Source: CAADGU01 sp964581605
GTDB lineage: Bacteria > Chloroflexota > Anaerolineae > Promineifilales > Promineifilaceae
DNA length: 60,237 nucleotides
Direction of reading: 5' to 3'
NCBI GenBank assembly: GCA_964581605.1
Contig: CAZOPF010000025.1
Location: forward strand, 1 to 60,237
Within the stretch, counting starts at the first letter, position 1. Each line of letters starts with the position of its first letter. A program made the position numbers and the translations under genes. Below the pieces are notes generated by a model that saw only the letters and a list, made by a program, of their open reading frames with translations, ran no database searches and was not told where the DNA came from. Positions 1-8,212 of the stretch are shown in pieces.

Positions 1-55
1 TAAACACCTAAACACCTAAACACCTAAACACCTAAACACCTAAACACCTAAACAC
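1..55. repeat. 8-bp tandem repeat (taaacacc, about 7 copies)
   Basis: Six perfect copies of taaacacc and a seventh partial copy run directly into the ATG of the RNase H gene at 56. The array may continue left of the window. No Shine-Dalgarno sequence is visible in it, so translation of the next gene either lacks one or depends on the repeat. It resembles the other short-unit spacers in this window but has only the direct-repeat arm. Confidence 0.95.
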
Positions 56-919
56 ATGAACCCTGTCACCATCTACACCGACGGCGGCTGCGACCCTAAC
101 CCCGGCATTGGCGGATGGGCGGCCATCCTCAAATATGGGGCACATGAAAAGACGTTAACCGGCAATGACCCGTCCAGCACCAACAACCGCATGGAACTGA
201 CGGCGGCGATTGCAGCATTACGAGCATTGACACGGCCGTGTGCCATCACCTTCTACACCGATTCCGAATACCTGCGCAAAGGCATCACCGCATACATTGA
301 CAAATGGGCCGCCAAAAACTGGAAAGATGTGGCCAACGCCGACCTGTGGCAGCAATTATGGCCGCTGGTACAAAAGCACCAGATAGAGTGGCATTGGGTC
401 AAAGGACACGCCGGGAATGAGTACAACGAACGAGTTGACGTGCTGGCGCGGCAAGCCCGCCTGGATATTACGCCACCCGAAGCAATTGATCCCTACATGC
501 CCCGGCTTTATCTCCGCGCTTCCTGCAAAGGCAACCCAGGCCCCGGCGGTTGGGGTGTGGTGTTGGAACAGGGTGAGGATACCATGCAGTCTAGCGGCTC
601 GTTGCCGGAAACGACCAACAACCGCATGGAACTGATGGCAGCCATTGAAGGGCTGCTGTTGCTGCCGCCGGGCAGCAGTGTGCAGATTTTTACCACCTCA
701 GACTATCTGTTTCAGGGGATAACGCAGTGGATTCACGGCTGGCGCAAACGCAACTGGCAAAAAAAGGGAGAGACGCCCATTGCCAATGCTGATTTATGGC
801 AGGCGCTGGATAAGCTTGCTGCTCATTACTCCATTCGCTGGATCAATGCCAAGGGGCAGAGCTTGACCGGGTTGGCAGAGGCTGGAAAGTTGGCAGGTAC
901 GGCCGTACAAACCCCGTAA
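56..919 (+). CDS. Tandem RNase HI protein with degenerate second domain
   Basis: The protein has 287 residues, about twice the usual 150-residue RNase HI. Residues 1-135 form a complete RNase HI domain: Asp9 (YTDGG), Glu47 (NNRMEL), Asp69 (YTDSEY), His118 (KGHAG) and Asp128 (ERVDVLA) match the catalytic set that cleaves RNA in RNA/DNA hybrids. Residues about 150-285 repeat the fold (CKGNPGPGGWG, NNRMEL) but have lost the key acids: the first Asp is Arg, the second Asp is Thr, and the His/Asp pair near the end is gone (KGQS and AEAG). The second half is therefore probably a non-catalytic hybrid-binding or structural domain (inference). The start at 56 is the first ATG after the tandem repeat, and the first domain begins at once. 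Confidence 0.88.
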   Translation: MNPVTIYTDGGCDPNPGIGGWAAILKYGAHEKTLTGNDPSSTNNRMELTAAIAALRALTRPCAITFYTDSEYLRKGITAYIDKWAAKNWKDVANADLWQQLWPLVQKHQIEWHWVKGHAGNEYNERVDVLARQARLDITPPEAIDPYMPRLYLRASCKGNPGPGGWGVVLEQGEDTMQSSGSLPETTNNRMELMAAIEGLLLLPPGSSVQIFTTSDYLFQGITQWIHGWRKRNWQKKGETPIANADLWQALDKLAAHYSIRWINAKGQSLTGLAEAGKLAGTAVQTP

Positions 920-991
920 TCGCTCATCAATAACCTGCAAACGGCGGGACTTTATAAAGAAAGCGGGCGCGTTCTTTGCGGATAACTTCTG

Positions 992-1213
992 CTATGCTGT
1001 TTCTGTCCGGCGGCAGGTGACGTGCAGAAAACCAAAATTCCCGGTCACAGGCGTCAATTCTTGCACTTCCAGCACTTCAAAATTCTCGCCGCCAAAGCGC
1101 ACAATCTCGCCCACCTCTGGCCGTTTATCCAGGCTCATAATGGCGCCCGGATGTGGATTGCCGCCCACCACCACAAAGCTGACCTGGTAGAATACTTCAT
1201 CTTCAGCCATCAT
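992..1213 (-). CDS. Small hypothetical protein downstream of cNMP-binding protein
   Basis: About 73 residues, no family recognised. The start is placed at the ATG-ATG pair at 1213 because a GGAGGG lies about 10 bases upstream. A GTG at 1234 would add seven residues and is the alternative. The protein is short, predicted to be mostly beta strand, with conserved-looking stretches GGNPHPGAIM and RFGGENFEVLEV. It lies a few bases after the cyclic-nucleotide-binding gene on the same strand, so the two are probably co-transcribed. No signal peptide or membrane segment is visible. Confidence 0.55.
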   Translation of the reverse strand: MMAEDEVFYQVSFVVVGGNPHPGAIMSLDKRPEVGEIVRFGGENFEVLEVQELTPVTGNFGFLHVTCRRTETA

Positions 1214-1238
1214 CTTATCTTTTCCCTCCATCACCTAT

Positions 1239-1676
1239 CTACAGATCGGCCAGATTGCGGTGACGCAGCTTAAAGGCCACATCAATCGCCAGATTGCGCA
1301 TCACCATAAAACCGATATGGTTATTTTCATTACACAGGGCATAAAACGCTTCACTATCAATCAGATAAAGCGAAGCCCCTTCCTCAGTCGCTTTTACTGA
1401 AGCAGAGCGGTATCCCTGGTCAATGAGAGCCAGTTCGCCAATCACCTGTCCCTTGCCCAGCATAATCAGCCCGCGTGCATTTTCCAACCCCTGCACAAAC
1501 ACATCCACCGACCCATTGGCTATGACATACATCTCTTTGCCGGTTGTATTTTGCTCGATCACGAGTTCGCCAGGTTGTAAGGTGATATGGTGGCAAATGG
1601 CTTCAATCTGTGCCAACTCTTCGCCGGTTAAACCACGAAACAAATGTACACGCTTGAGTAATTGTGCAATGGACAT
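1239..1676 (-). CDS. Stand-alone cyclic nucleotide-binding (CNB) domain protein
   Basis: The 145-residue protein is a single CNB (Crp-type) beta-roll. It shows LFRGLTGEELAQIE at the start, PGELVIEQ and a phosphate-binding-cassette-like stretch GQVIGELALID followed by RSASV. No helix-turn-helix follows, so it is not a complete Crp/Fnr regulator and is more likely a sensor subunit. Its C-terminal stretch (VMRNLAIDVAFKLRHRN) resembles the end of the GNAT-CNB protein at 3105-4694 (VMRNIAINVGQKLHLRN), which suggests the two CNB domains are related. A strong AGGAGG lies upstream of the ATG at 1676. It is probably first in an operon with the small gene at 992-1213. Confidence 0.85.
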   Translation of the reverse strand: MSIAQLLKRVHLFRGLTGEELAQIEAICHHITLQPGELVIEQNTTGKEMYVIANGSVDVFVQGLENARGLIMLGKGQVIGELALIDQGYRSASVKATEEGASLYLIDSEAFYALCNENNHIGFMVMRNLAIDVAFKLRHRNLADL

Positions 1677-1745
1677 GATTTCCTCCTTAGGCTAATTTCA
1701 GTAAAAACCGACTTTATTGTACACGAACGCACGGCCGAAATACAG

Positions 1746-1773
1746 TTGACATTTGCCCATCATTGGGTAAACT
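1746..1773 (+). promoter_or_regulatory. Promoter of tRNA-Leu
   Basis: TTGACA at 1746-1751 and TAAACT at 1768-1773 are separated by 16 bp. The tRNA begins 15 bp after the -10 box. This is a plausible sigma-70-type promoter for the tRNA alone, which has its own terminator. Confidence 0.6.
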
Positions 1774-1787
1774 ACCGCCTGTTCTGA

Positions 1788-1871
<84 letters not shown>

Positions 1872-1875
1872 TCAC

Positions 1876-1912
1876 AAACCTGACGGGTGTGCAAAACCTG
1901 TCAGGTTTTTTT
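1876..1912 (+). terminator. Rho-independent terminator after tRNA-Leu
   Basis: AAACCTGAC (1876-1884) pairs with GTCAGGTTT (1900-1908) and is followed by a run of seven T. It directly follows the tRNA. Confidence 0.9.
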
Positions 1913-1936
1913 GTTTGAGAAATTCGGCACAAAATG

Positions 1937-1942
1937 TATAAT
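1937..1942 (+). promoter_or_regulatory. Candidate -10 box for the repeat-bearing membrane protein
   Basis: A perfect TATAAT lies 39 bp before the ATG at 1982. No good -35 is visible at the expected distance, so this is tentative. An AGAGGAA ribosome-binding site precedes the start. Confidence 0.35.
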
Positions 1943-1981
1943 TGCCGTCCTATAAGCTGATTTCAAACAAAGAGGAATCCC

Positions 1982-3040
1982 ATGGTATTTCTGATCGCTT
2001 GTCTGGCTGTACTGTTGCCTGTCGTTTTGGGTGGTTTTTTGGCCTGGGTGACGGCCGGTATGGATACCCGCGTCAACACCACCAAAGCAGAACTGGAACA
2101 AAAAGACAAAGGTTACAATCCAGCCTTAACATTTGGGCACAAGATCAAGGCCCAGGCTGACCCAGAAGCGCAACTGGCACAGGCACGCCTGTTGGCGGCC
2201 AAACAGGCGGCGGCCACGCCCCGTGGGGCCAATATGCAGATTGGCCGGTTAGGGCAGGAAAATTTAAAAACGGCCGGCCGTACCGATGCACTACAAAATG
2301 ACCCGGTCACGGCCGTGCGCATTGCCGCACATCATGGTTGGGATGGGGCCAAAACGGGGGCGGTGGCCGTGGCCGCTTCCCCTGCTGTTGCCGCACCGGT
2401 TGCTAAAGCTGGCAGCGCCCCAGTGCGTGCAACACCGGGCAAAGATTTCCCCGTTATCGCTATTACCGATGGCATGTCGCCGGAGGAAATTCGGAAGGCG
2501 CGTATTGCCAATGCGAAGGCCAAATCAGCAGCTACCAAAGCGGCCAAAGCAGCTGGCGTTCCGATGGCTGCTTCAACCCCGGAACCGGGTATGGCCCAAC
2601 CTGTGGCAGTGGCGGCCGCGCCCGTGGCTACGGCCGTCGCCATTGAACCACCCCAACTTATCGAAATTACCGACGGCATGTCGCCAGACGACGTGCGTAA
2701 AGCGCGTATTGCCAATTCCAAAGCCACCTCTGCCTTTAACAAGGCCCTCAAAGCAGCCGGTATTGACCCGAAAGATGTAGAAATTGTAGATGGACAGGTT
2801 GTCATTCCTGGCGGGGCCATGCCAGTCATGGCGGTAGCGGTGGAAGAAACGGCCGCGCCCGTAGCTGCTGCACCCGCGCCAGTGGCCGTTGTTTCGGCTA
2901 TACCTGAACCGAATTATATTGAAATCAGTGATGACATGTCGCCAGATGATGTGCGTAAGGCACGCATTCAAAATTCCAAGTTGAAATCGGAGTACAACAA
3001 AGCACTCAAAGCTGCGGGGATAGACCCAAAGTCTGTTTAA
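1982..3040 (+). CDS. Membrane-anchored protein with three copies of a 38-residue module
   Basis: The 352-residue protein starts with one hydrophobic segment (residues 3-24) that could be an anchor or uncleaved signal. An Ala/Lys-rich region follows. Then come three copies of a module near residues 156-193, 225-262 and 311-350 with consensus ITDGMSPDDVRKARI, NSK, and KALKAAGID. The copies are joined by Ala/Val/Pro-rich linkers (for example VAVAAAPVATAVAIEP) of the kind that tether domains outside the membrane. I do not recognise the module; the charged, helix-forming DDVRKARIxNSK pattern suggests a small helical hairpin. The gene stands alone between two terminators. AGAGGAA precedes the ATG. 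Confidence 0.75.
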   Translation: MVFLIACLAVLLPVVLGGFLAWVTAGMDTRVNTTKAELEQKDKGYNPALTFGHKIKAQADPEAQLAQARLLAAKQAAATPRGANMQIGRLGQENLKTAGRTDALQNDPVTAVRIAAHHGWDGAKTGAVAVAASPAVAAPVAKAGSAPVRATPGKDFPVIAITDGMSPEEIRKARIANAKAKSAATKAAKAAGVPMAASTPEPGMAQPVAVAAAPVATAVAIEPPQLIEITDGMSPDDVRKARIANSKATSAFNKALKAAGIDPKDVEIVDGQVVIPGGAMPVMAVAVEETAAPVAAAPAPVAVVSAIPEPNYIEISDDMSPDDVRKARIQNSKLKSEYNKALKAAGIDPKSV

Positions 3041-3067
3041 TGACAGCCGAATTGAACAATAAGTGAT

Positions 3068-3104
3068 AACGGCCGCCTCTGTAAAAAAAGGCGGCCGTTT
3101 TGTT
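3068..3104 (+). terminator. Terminator between convergent genes
   Basis: AACGGCCGCC (3068-3077) pairs with GGCGGCCGTT (3090-3099). T-rich sequence follows on the plus strand, and the A-run in the loop could serve the opposite direction. The stop codon of the minus-strand gene is at 3105, so the hairpin probably ends both transcripts. Confidence 0.85.
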
Positions 3105-4694
3105 TCAGGCAGCCTGGTTACGCAAATGCAACTTCTGTCCCACGTTGATGGCAATGTTGCGCATCACCTTCAGCCCCAGACGCGGATAGCGGTTGACCAG
3201 CTTTTCAAAGTCGTCTCGTTGCAGGGCGACCAGTTTACAGGCGGTGTGGGTCACGGCCGTTGCCATATGGGGCTGCTGGCTTACCAACGAAATCTCCCCC
3301 AAAAAATCCCCGGCATGAATGCGTGCCAGCGTCCGCGAATTATCTTCGGCCAATATATCAATACTCCCCTCCATAATCATGTAAAAGATATTGCTCGTTT
3401 GCCCGGCGCGTAAGATGACGCTGCCCGGTGCATATTCGATGACCGAGCATAAACCGGCGATCTTCGCCAGCTCCCCTTCTTCCAGCCCGGCAAAAATTGC
3501 CATTTGGCGCGTCGTTTCATTTACTGAAATTCCCAGCCGCTTCTCTTCAAAACCGGCCCGCACCAGGTCAAAAATCTCCCGGCTCTGCTCCGTCAACACC
3601 GCCCAATCAATGTCCAGCGGTACATACAGTTTTGCCATTTTAATGGTGTCCAGCCGTTCCACTTCGTGGAAGACGAAGGAGGGGCAGTAGGCGACGGGCA
3701 CAAAACCGAGGTTGCTGAGGGTGCGCTGAATGTCCGGCCAATAGGCACTGACGGTGATTTCCAGATATTCCGCGCCGTAGACGTTCTTAGCCCACTGGTC
3801 TAGTTCCTTGAGCAAAAAGCCGGCCACATCGTCGCGCAGGTCAATTAGTTCCAGCACTTTGATGCTACGGCCGATGGTATCCAGCGTGAAGCCTATCGCC
3901 CCCACAATGCGGTCATTTTCCCGCGCTACCAGATAGCGGGAGTTGCGTGATTCCAGCATGAACAGGCCATAACTGAGCTGCAAATTGCCAAACACATGGC
4001 GGCGAGAGAGACGGCCGCGCTCGATCCGCAGCAAATACGGCAGCAATGTTTCCGATAATTCCTCCACCTGGAAACCTTCGCCAATCGGGTAGCCATCGGC
4101 GTCTTCCACGGCGATGATGTCATTGTGGAAGCCCAGGTTGCGCAACGCCAGTTGCCCCAACGAGAACGCTTCGGGGATGACGCGGGGGTTGTTGGAACGC
4201 AAATCGTGGGATGGGCCAAACGTTTTAGCCATCATCACCAGGCTTTCCCGGTTTTCTAGCAGCACCTTTTGGGGCAGGAAGCCAATGGGGCGCAGGCCAA
4301 ATTTTTCGGAGATGCGTTGGGCGTAGTCGTGGGCAGTGCGACATTCGGAGAGGCCAAAGTGCAGCCGTTTGGTAGCGAAGTCTAGCCGGGCCTGCATGAG
4401 GGCACTGCCCACGCCCACATCGCGGTAGTCGGGGTCTACGGCCAACCGGCCAAATTCGCCGCACAGGTCAGAATACGCGCCAACTTCAAAGTAGACGGAG
4501 GCGGTGCCCACGACACGGCCGTCCACCTCTGCCAACAAAAACAAATAGCTGTCCCGATAAATGCTGCGTTTCAGCCATTCATCGCTGTAAAACTCTTTGT
4601 AGGGGTATTCTTCGCCGTAACTGCGATAGAACAAGTCGCGCACGGCGGGCAAATCATCTTCTGTTACGTGGCGTACCTGTACTGTTGCGGACAT
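3105..4694 (-). CDS. GNAT acetyltransferase fused to a C-terminal cNMP-binding domain
   Basis: The 529-residue protein has an N-terminal GNAT domain (residues about 5-160, with GEFGRLAVDPDYRDVGVGSAL as motif A, the acetyl-CoA site). A second, more divergent GNAT-like region lies at about 185-350 (VGAIGFTLDTIGRSIKVLEL, LGFVPVAYCPSF). A CNB domain follows at about 400-525 (EYAPGSVILRAGQ, GDFLGEISLVSQQPHMATAV). Known mycobacterial Pat enzymes join cAMP binding to lysine acetylation, but with the CNB domain first; here the order is reversed. Control of acetylation by a cyclic nucleotide is an inference. The start is ATG at 4694, and the gene is monocistronic and convergent with 1982-3040. Confidence 0.85.
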   Translation of the reverse strand: MSATVQVRHVTEDDLPAVRDLFYRSYGEEYPYKEFYSDEWLKRSIYRDSYLFLLAEVDGRVVGTASVYFEVGAYSDLCGEFGRLAVDPDYRDVGVGSALMQARLDFATKRLHFGLSECRTAHDYAQRISEKFGLRPIGFLPQKVLLENRESLVMMAKTFGPSHDLRSNNPRVIPEAFSLGQLALRNLGFHNDIIAVEDADGYPIGEGFQVEELSETLLPYLLRIERGRLSRRHVFGNLQLSYGLFMLESRNSRYLVARENDRIVGAIGFTLDTIGRSIKVLELIDLRDDVAGFLLKELDQWAKNVYGAEYLEITVSAYWPDIQRTLSNLGFVPVAYCPSFVFHEVERLDTIKMAKLYVPLDIDWAVLTEQSREIFDLVRAGFEEKRLGISVNETTRQMAIFAGLEEGELAKIAGLCSVIEYAPGSVILRAGQTSNIFYMIMEGSIDILAEDNSRTLARIHAGDFLGEISLVSQQPHMATAVTHTACKLVALQRDDFEKLVNRYPRLGLKVMRNIAINVGQKLHLRNQAA

Positions 4695-4859
4695 GAATAT
4701 TACTCTCCGGTGAGATTGTAGCTGTGCCGGGTATTGCCCGGCAAGAGGCGTTATATCCTGGTCACCTGGAACGGTTTATTCTTTTGCCGGGTGTTATTCA
4801 AATGGTATCGAATAAGATCGATCAGTCGGCGCAGGCCGATTTTGCTGTCTGTTGGCGCA

Positions 4860-5091
4860 GATTTATCTGCCGCCATTCGAAATATGGTCTAAACCGTAGG
4901 GGTGGGACAGGCGGGCCACGTTTTGGTTTTGCACAAAGGAAGTAGTTCCCGCCTGTCTCACCCCGTTTTGCGGCCACATGGGGCGAGACGGCGCGGGCAA
5001 AAGGGCCGCTATCAGAGCCAGTTCAACCCCCGCCGTCCCGCCCCTACAGTTCATTGATTTCATATTTCGAATTGCTGGATTTATCTGCCGC
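4860..5091. mobile_element. MITE-like inverted-repeat element flanked by a 14-bp direct repeat
   Basis: The 494-bp gap between genes at 4694 and 5189 holds no credible gene. It contains gatttatctgccgc at 4860-4873 and again at 5078-5091. Just inside lie ATTCGAAATATG (4875-4886) and its reverse complement (5061-5072), then GTAGGGGTGGGACAGGCGGG on the left, matched inversely by CCCGCCTGTC and GTCCCGCCCCTAC on the right. This layout, inverted termini between direct repeats and no ORF, fits a miniature transposable element with a long target duplication. A large non-mobile palindrome is the alternative. The GTAGGGG core recurs in the hairpin at 44760-44821. Confidence 0.5.
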
Positions 5092-5142
5092 AAAGTCGCA
5101 CCCGGAGAGGGGCTATGTTACAATTCCCGGTCTGGCAAATAA

Positions 5143-5182
5143 GTAATGGAGTAATTGGGCAATTACCCAATTACCCAATTAC
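5143..5182. repeat. Tandem/inverted short-unit spacer (taattgg/ccaatta type)
   Basis: gtaattggg units are followed by their complement cccaattac, in direct copies, ending 6 bp before the kinase start. The unit is the same as at 8166, 38556, 50914 and 54344. Confidence 0.85.
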
Positions 5183-5188
5183 ATCTTT

Positions 5189-6778
5189 ATGGCGCAACTG
5201 GTAGACATACGCATCCTACAACGGGAATACCTGCTGGCAATCTCGCGGGCGCTGACGGCCGAACTGGACTTGCATGATGTATTGCGCATTATTTTGCAGT
5301 CGGCGGTGGAGTTGGTCTCCGGGCGAGCGGGCCTGATTGCCCTGCATGATGCCAAAACGGAGATGCTGCGGGTAGCGGCCGTGTATGGCATCCCGGTGAA
5401 TCTGGTAGACCATTTTGCGCCATTGCTGCGCGATTTGCCCAATGAACTGGACAGTAGCGAGCAAGAAGCGGAACTGACCCGCCGCCTGCAAAAGATTGGC
5501 CGCGATGCCAGCATGGGGCTGACGCAAATGGTGCGCCTGCCGATGGTCAGCGGCGAGCGGGCGGTGGGCGTAGTTTACGTTTTTCTGGCGGGCAGCACCT
5601 ATTATTTCCCGCAAGATGTGAAGATGCTGCTGCGTAGTTTTGCCGAGCAGGCGGCCATTGCCGTGCGGAATGCCCGGCTCTACCAGCAGGTGAACCAGGA
5701 AAAGCAGCGGTTGGATGCGATAATTGAGCAAAGTGCGGATGGGGTGATGATTTTGGACCCGGCGCTGCGGATTACGGTGTTTAACCAGGCGCTCAGTCGG
5801 ATGACGGGACGGCCGTCCACCGTCGTCATCGGCCTTCATCATAATGAGGTTTTCCAGTGGCGCACACTGAAAACATCTCTGGATTTAGAAGGGGCGCTGG
5901 CGAATGGCTGGCCGCTACCGGGGGCGGCGCATTTGTATGTGGAGGGGGATTTGTTACGGCCGTATGTCGAATCGGACAGTGAAAGCGACCACATCAGCCT
6001 GGGCATCACCTACGCGCCATTGATGGATAGCGACGGCCGTATGACCGACATCATCGCCAACGTGCGTGACCTCACCCGCTACCGCGAAGAAGAATCGCTG
6101 CAAAAAACCTTCATCTCCGTCGTCAGCCATGAACTGAAAACCCCCGTCTCCATCATCAAAGGGTATGCCGGCACCCTGCGCCGCCAGGACGCTCACTGGT
6201 CGCCAGACATCGTCCAGGACTCCCTGAACGTCATCGAAGAAGAAGCCGATAACCTCAACGACCTGATTGACAGTTTGCTGGAAGTGTCTCGTTTGCAGGC
6301 GGGCACATTCAATCTGGAAATTAGCGATGATGTTTTCCTGCCGGAGATTGCCACCAGTGTTACCCGTAAATTCACCAGCCAGGCCAAAAATCACCGCTTT
6401 ATCCTCAAGTTTGACGAAGAGTTCCCCCTGGTGGTCGGCGACGAGCGGCGGCTGACACAAGTGCTGAACAACCTGGTGAGCAACGCCATCAAGTATTCCC
6501 CGGATGGCGGCCCCATTGTCATCAGCGGGCAGGTGCATCCACAGCACGTCACTATTTCCGTGCGCGACAGCGGCATCGGCATCCCCGACCATCAGCAGCA
6601 CCGCATTTTTCAGAAGTTTGCCCGCCTGGATAACGCCCTCAGCCGCAAGGCCGAAGGCACCGGGCTGGGGCTGTATTTATCCAAAGCCATCGTGGAAGCG
6701 CATCACGGCCGTATCTGGTTCCACAACAACCCGGACGGCCCTGGGGCGACGTTTACATTTTCCTTACCACGCGACTAG
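5189..6778 (+). CDS. Soluble sensor histidine kinase (GAF-PAS-HisKA-HATPase)
   Basis: The 529-residue protein has no membrane segment. A GAF domain occupies about residues 18-166 (LDLHDVLRIILQSAVELV to AIAVRNARLYQQV) and a PAS domain about 175-300 (IIEQSADGVMILDP). The HisKA phospho-acceptor is His314 in VVSHELKTP. The HATPase_c domain shows the N box LNNLVSNAIKYSP, DSGIGIP (G1) and GTGLGLYLSKAIVEAHHG (G2). It should autophosphorylate on His314 in response to a ligand in GAF or PAS, but no response regulator is adjacent. The next gene encodes a CpXC protein, separated only by a short repeat spacer, so the two may be co-expressed. Confidence 0.93.
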   Translation: MAQLVDIRILQREYLLAISRALTAELDLHDVLRIILQSAVELVSGRAGLIALHDAKTEMLRVAAVYGIPVNLVDHFAPLLRDLPNELDSSEQEAELTRRLQKIGRDASMGLTQMVRLPMVSGERAVGVVYVFLAGSTYYFPQDVKMLLRSFAEQAAIAVRNARLYQQVNQEKQRLDAIIEQSADGVMILDPALRITVFNQALSRMTGRPSTVVIGLHHNEVFQWRTLKTSLDLEGALANGWPLPGAAHLYVEGDLLRPYVESDSESDHISLGITYAPLMDSDGRMTDIIANVRDLTRYREEESLQKTFISVVSHELKTPVSIIKGYAGTLRRQDAHWSPDIVQDSLNVIEEEADNLNDLIDSLLEVSRLQAGTFNLEISDDVFLPEIATSVTRKFTSQAKNHRFILKFDEEFPLVVGDERRLTQVLNNLVSNAIKYSPDGGPIVISGQVHPQHVTISVRDSGIGIPDHQQHRIFQKFARLDNALSRKAEGTGLGLYLSKAIVEAHHGRIWFHNNPDGPGATFTFSLPRD

Positions 6779-6820
6779 CTCCGTAATCCGTAAGCGGTTT
6801 ACGAATTACGAATTACGAAC
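6779..6820. repeat. Short-unit spacer (cgtaat/attacg type)
   Basis: The sequence cgtaatccgtaagcgg is followed by tttacgaattacgaattacg, a set of cgtaa units then their complement, starting directly after the kinase stop. The same unit appears at 50025-50083 and 56522-56577. Confidence 0.8.
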
Positions 6821-6836
6821 AAAAACGGAGAACTCA

Positions 6837-8168
6837 ATGATCACCCAACTCACCTGCCCCAACTGTGGGGCGCCTTACCGGGCAGAAGTACATCAATTGG
6901 TGGATGCCCGCCATACACCAGAATTAAAACAGCGGCTGCTCAACGGCTCGCTGAATGTGGCCGTCTGCCCCAACTGTGGCGCCGGCGGGCAGCTATCTTC
7001 CATCCTGGCCTACCACGATGCTGACCACGAACTGTTTATGATTTATCTGCCCCAGGAATTGCACCTGAACCAGATGCAACGGGAACAGATGATCGGCCGC
7101 ATGACCCAGGAGGTGATGAACGCCCTGCCGCCCGAAGAGCGCCGCGCCTACATCCTCCAGCCACAAATGATCATCAACATGCAAACCTTCATGGAAAAGG
7201 TGCTGGAGACGGAAGGTATTACCAAAGAGATGATCGAGCGGCAGCAGAAGCAGGTGGAACTGCTGCGCACGTTGGTCCGTGCCGATAAAGATGTACAGGA
7301 TTACCTGCTGAAAGATCGGATGCGTGAAATTGACGAGACCTTTTTTGCCATGTTGCAAAGTTTTGTGGATGCAGCCGCGCAGGCGAACGACGAAAAGCAG
7401 ATGGTGGCGCTGACTAATTTGCGGGCGCGGTTGATGACGGAAACGGCCGTCGGCCGTCGCCTGGAACAACGCCAGATTGCCGTTCACAAATTGAGCCGTG
7501 AAGCTAAACAGCAAGGTGGCCTCTCTCCCCAATTGCTGGCGAAACATGTTATTGCCAACCAGGAAGATGAGGACGTGGTGCAGGCATTGGTCATAGCCGG
7601 GCAGGGGGCGCTGCGTTATGAATTTTTCAGCGAACTGACCGCCGCCATTGAAGCGGCCGAAAAGAAGGGGGACAAGGCAACGGCCGTGCGCCTGACCAAT
7701 TACCGCGAGGAGTTCCTGAAAATCTACGAAGAGATGCAAAACGCCTCACGCCAGGTTTTGAGCGAAGCCAATCAGACCATTCAGCTGCTGCTCGATGCGC
7801 CAGACAAGGCCACGGCCGTGCGCCAACACGCCGACAAACTGGATGAAGCGTTCATGTATGTCCTCTCTGCCCGTCTGGCCGAAGCGGAACAAAAGGGGCG
7901 AAAAGCGGATGTGGCCGCCCTGACCGAAGTCCAGGAAGCGATCATCGGATTGGTGGAAGACCAGATGCCACCGGAAATTCAACTCATCAACGACCTGATG
8001 CAGGCCGAAACGTCGGCCCAGGAAGCGGCCCTGCTCGACGCAAACCGTGACCTGCTGTCACCGGAACTGGTGGCCATGATTGACCAGATCATGAACCAGA
8101 CCAACATCCAACCGGAGTTGAACGGCCGTTTGCAAGCTATTAAGCGCGCCATCCAGCAGAGATTGTAG
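6837..8168 (+). CDS. CpXC-domain protein with long helical tail
   Basis: About 443 residues. The N-terminal CpXC-type domain contains two Cys-Pro-x-Cys-Gly motifs, CPNCGA near residues 7-12 and CPNCGAGG near 44-51, likely binding one zinc. It continues as LSSILAYHDADHELFMIYLPQEL, typical of this family of unknown function. The remaining roughly 330 residues are charged and helical, with repeating units such as KATAVRLTNYREEFLKIYEEM. The start is ATG at 6837, which places the zinc motif at the N-terminus with GGAGAAC upstream; the frame stays open further upstream, but that part overlaps the kinase. The stop lies at the edge of the next repeat spacer. Confidence 0.8.
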   Translation: MITQLTCPNCGAPYRAEVHQLVDARHTPELKQRLLNGSLNVAVCPNCGAGGQLSSILAYHDADHELFMIYLPQELHLNQMQREQMIGRMTQEVMNALPPEERRAYILQPQMIINMQTFMEKVLETEGITKEMIERQQKQVELLRTLVRADKDVQDYLLKDRMREIDETFFAMLQSFVDAAAQANDEKQMVALTNLRARLMTETAVGRRLEQRQIAVHKLSREAKQQGGLSPQLLAKHVIANQEDEDVVQALVIAGQGALRYEFFSELTAAIEAAEKKGDKATAVRLTNYREEFLKIYEEMQNASRQVLSEANQTIQLLLDAPDKATAVRQHADKLDEAFMYVLSARLAEAEQKGRKADVAALTEVQEAIIGLVEDQMPPEIQLINDLMQAETSAQEAALLDANRDLLSPELVAMIDQIMNQTNIQPELNGRLQAIKRAIQQRL

Positions 8169-8210
8169 GTAATTGCGTAATTACCCAATTACTCAATTAC
8201 TCAATTACCC
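8166..8210. repeat. Short-unit spacer (taattg/caatta type)
   Basis: The sequence gtaattgcgtaattaccc is followed by caattactcaattactcaattaccc. It begins inside the TAG stop of the CpXC gene and ends 2 bp before the next ATG. Confidence 0.85.
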
Positions 8211-8212
8211 CC

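Noticed and set aside
1..55. CRISPR-like array
   Set aside because: Uninterrupted 8-bp tandem copies without spacers; no cas genes anywhere in the window.
2332..3154. Two minus-strand frames opposite the repeat-bearing membrane protein
   Set aside because: Their repeats are only the complement of the plus-strand modules; no ribosome-binding site or family.
6504..6836. N-terminal extension of the CpXC protein
   Set aside because: It overlaps the kinase ATPase domain in another frame and has no homology; the zinc motif starts at 6837.
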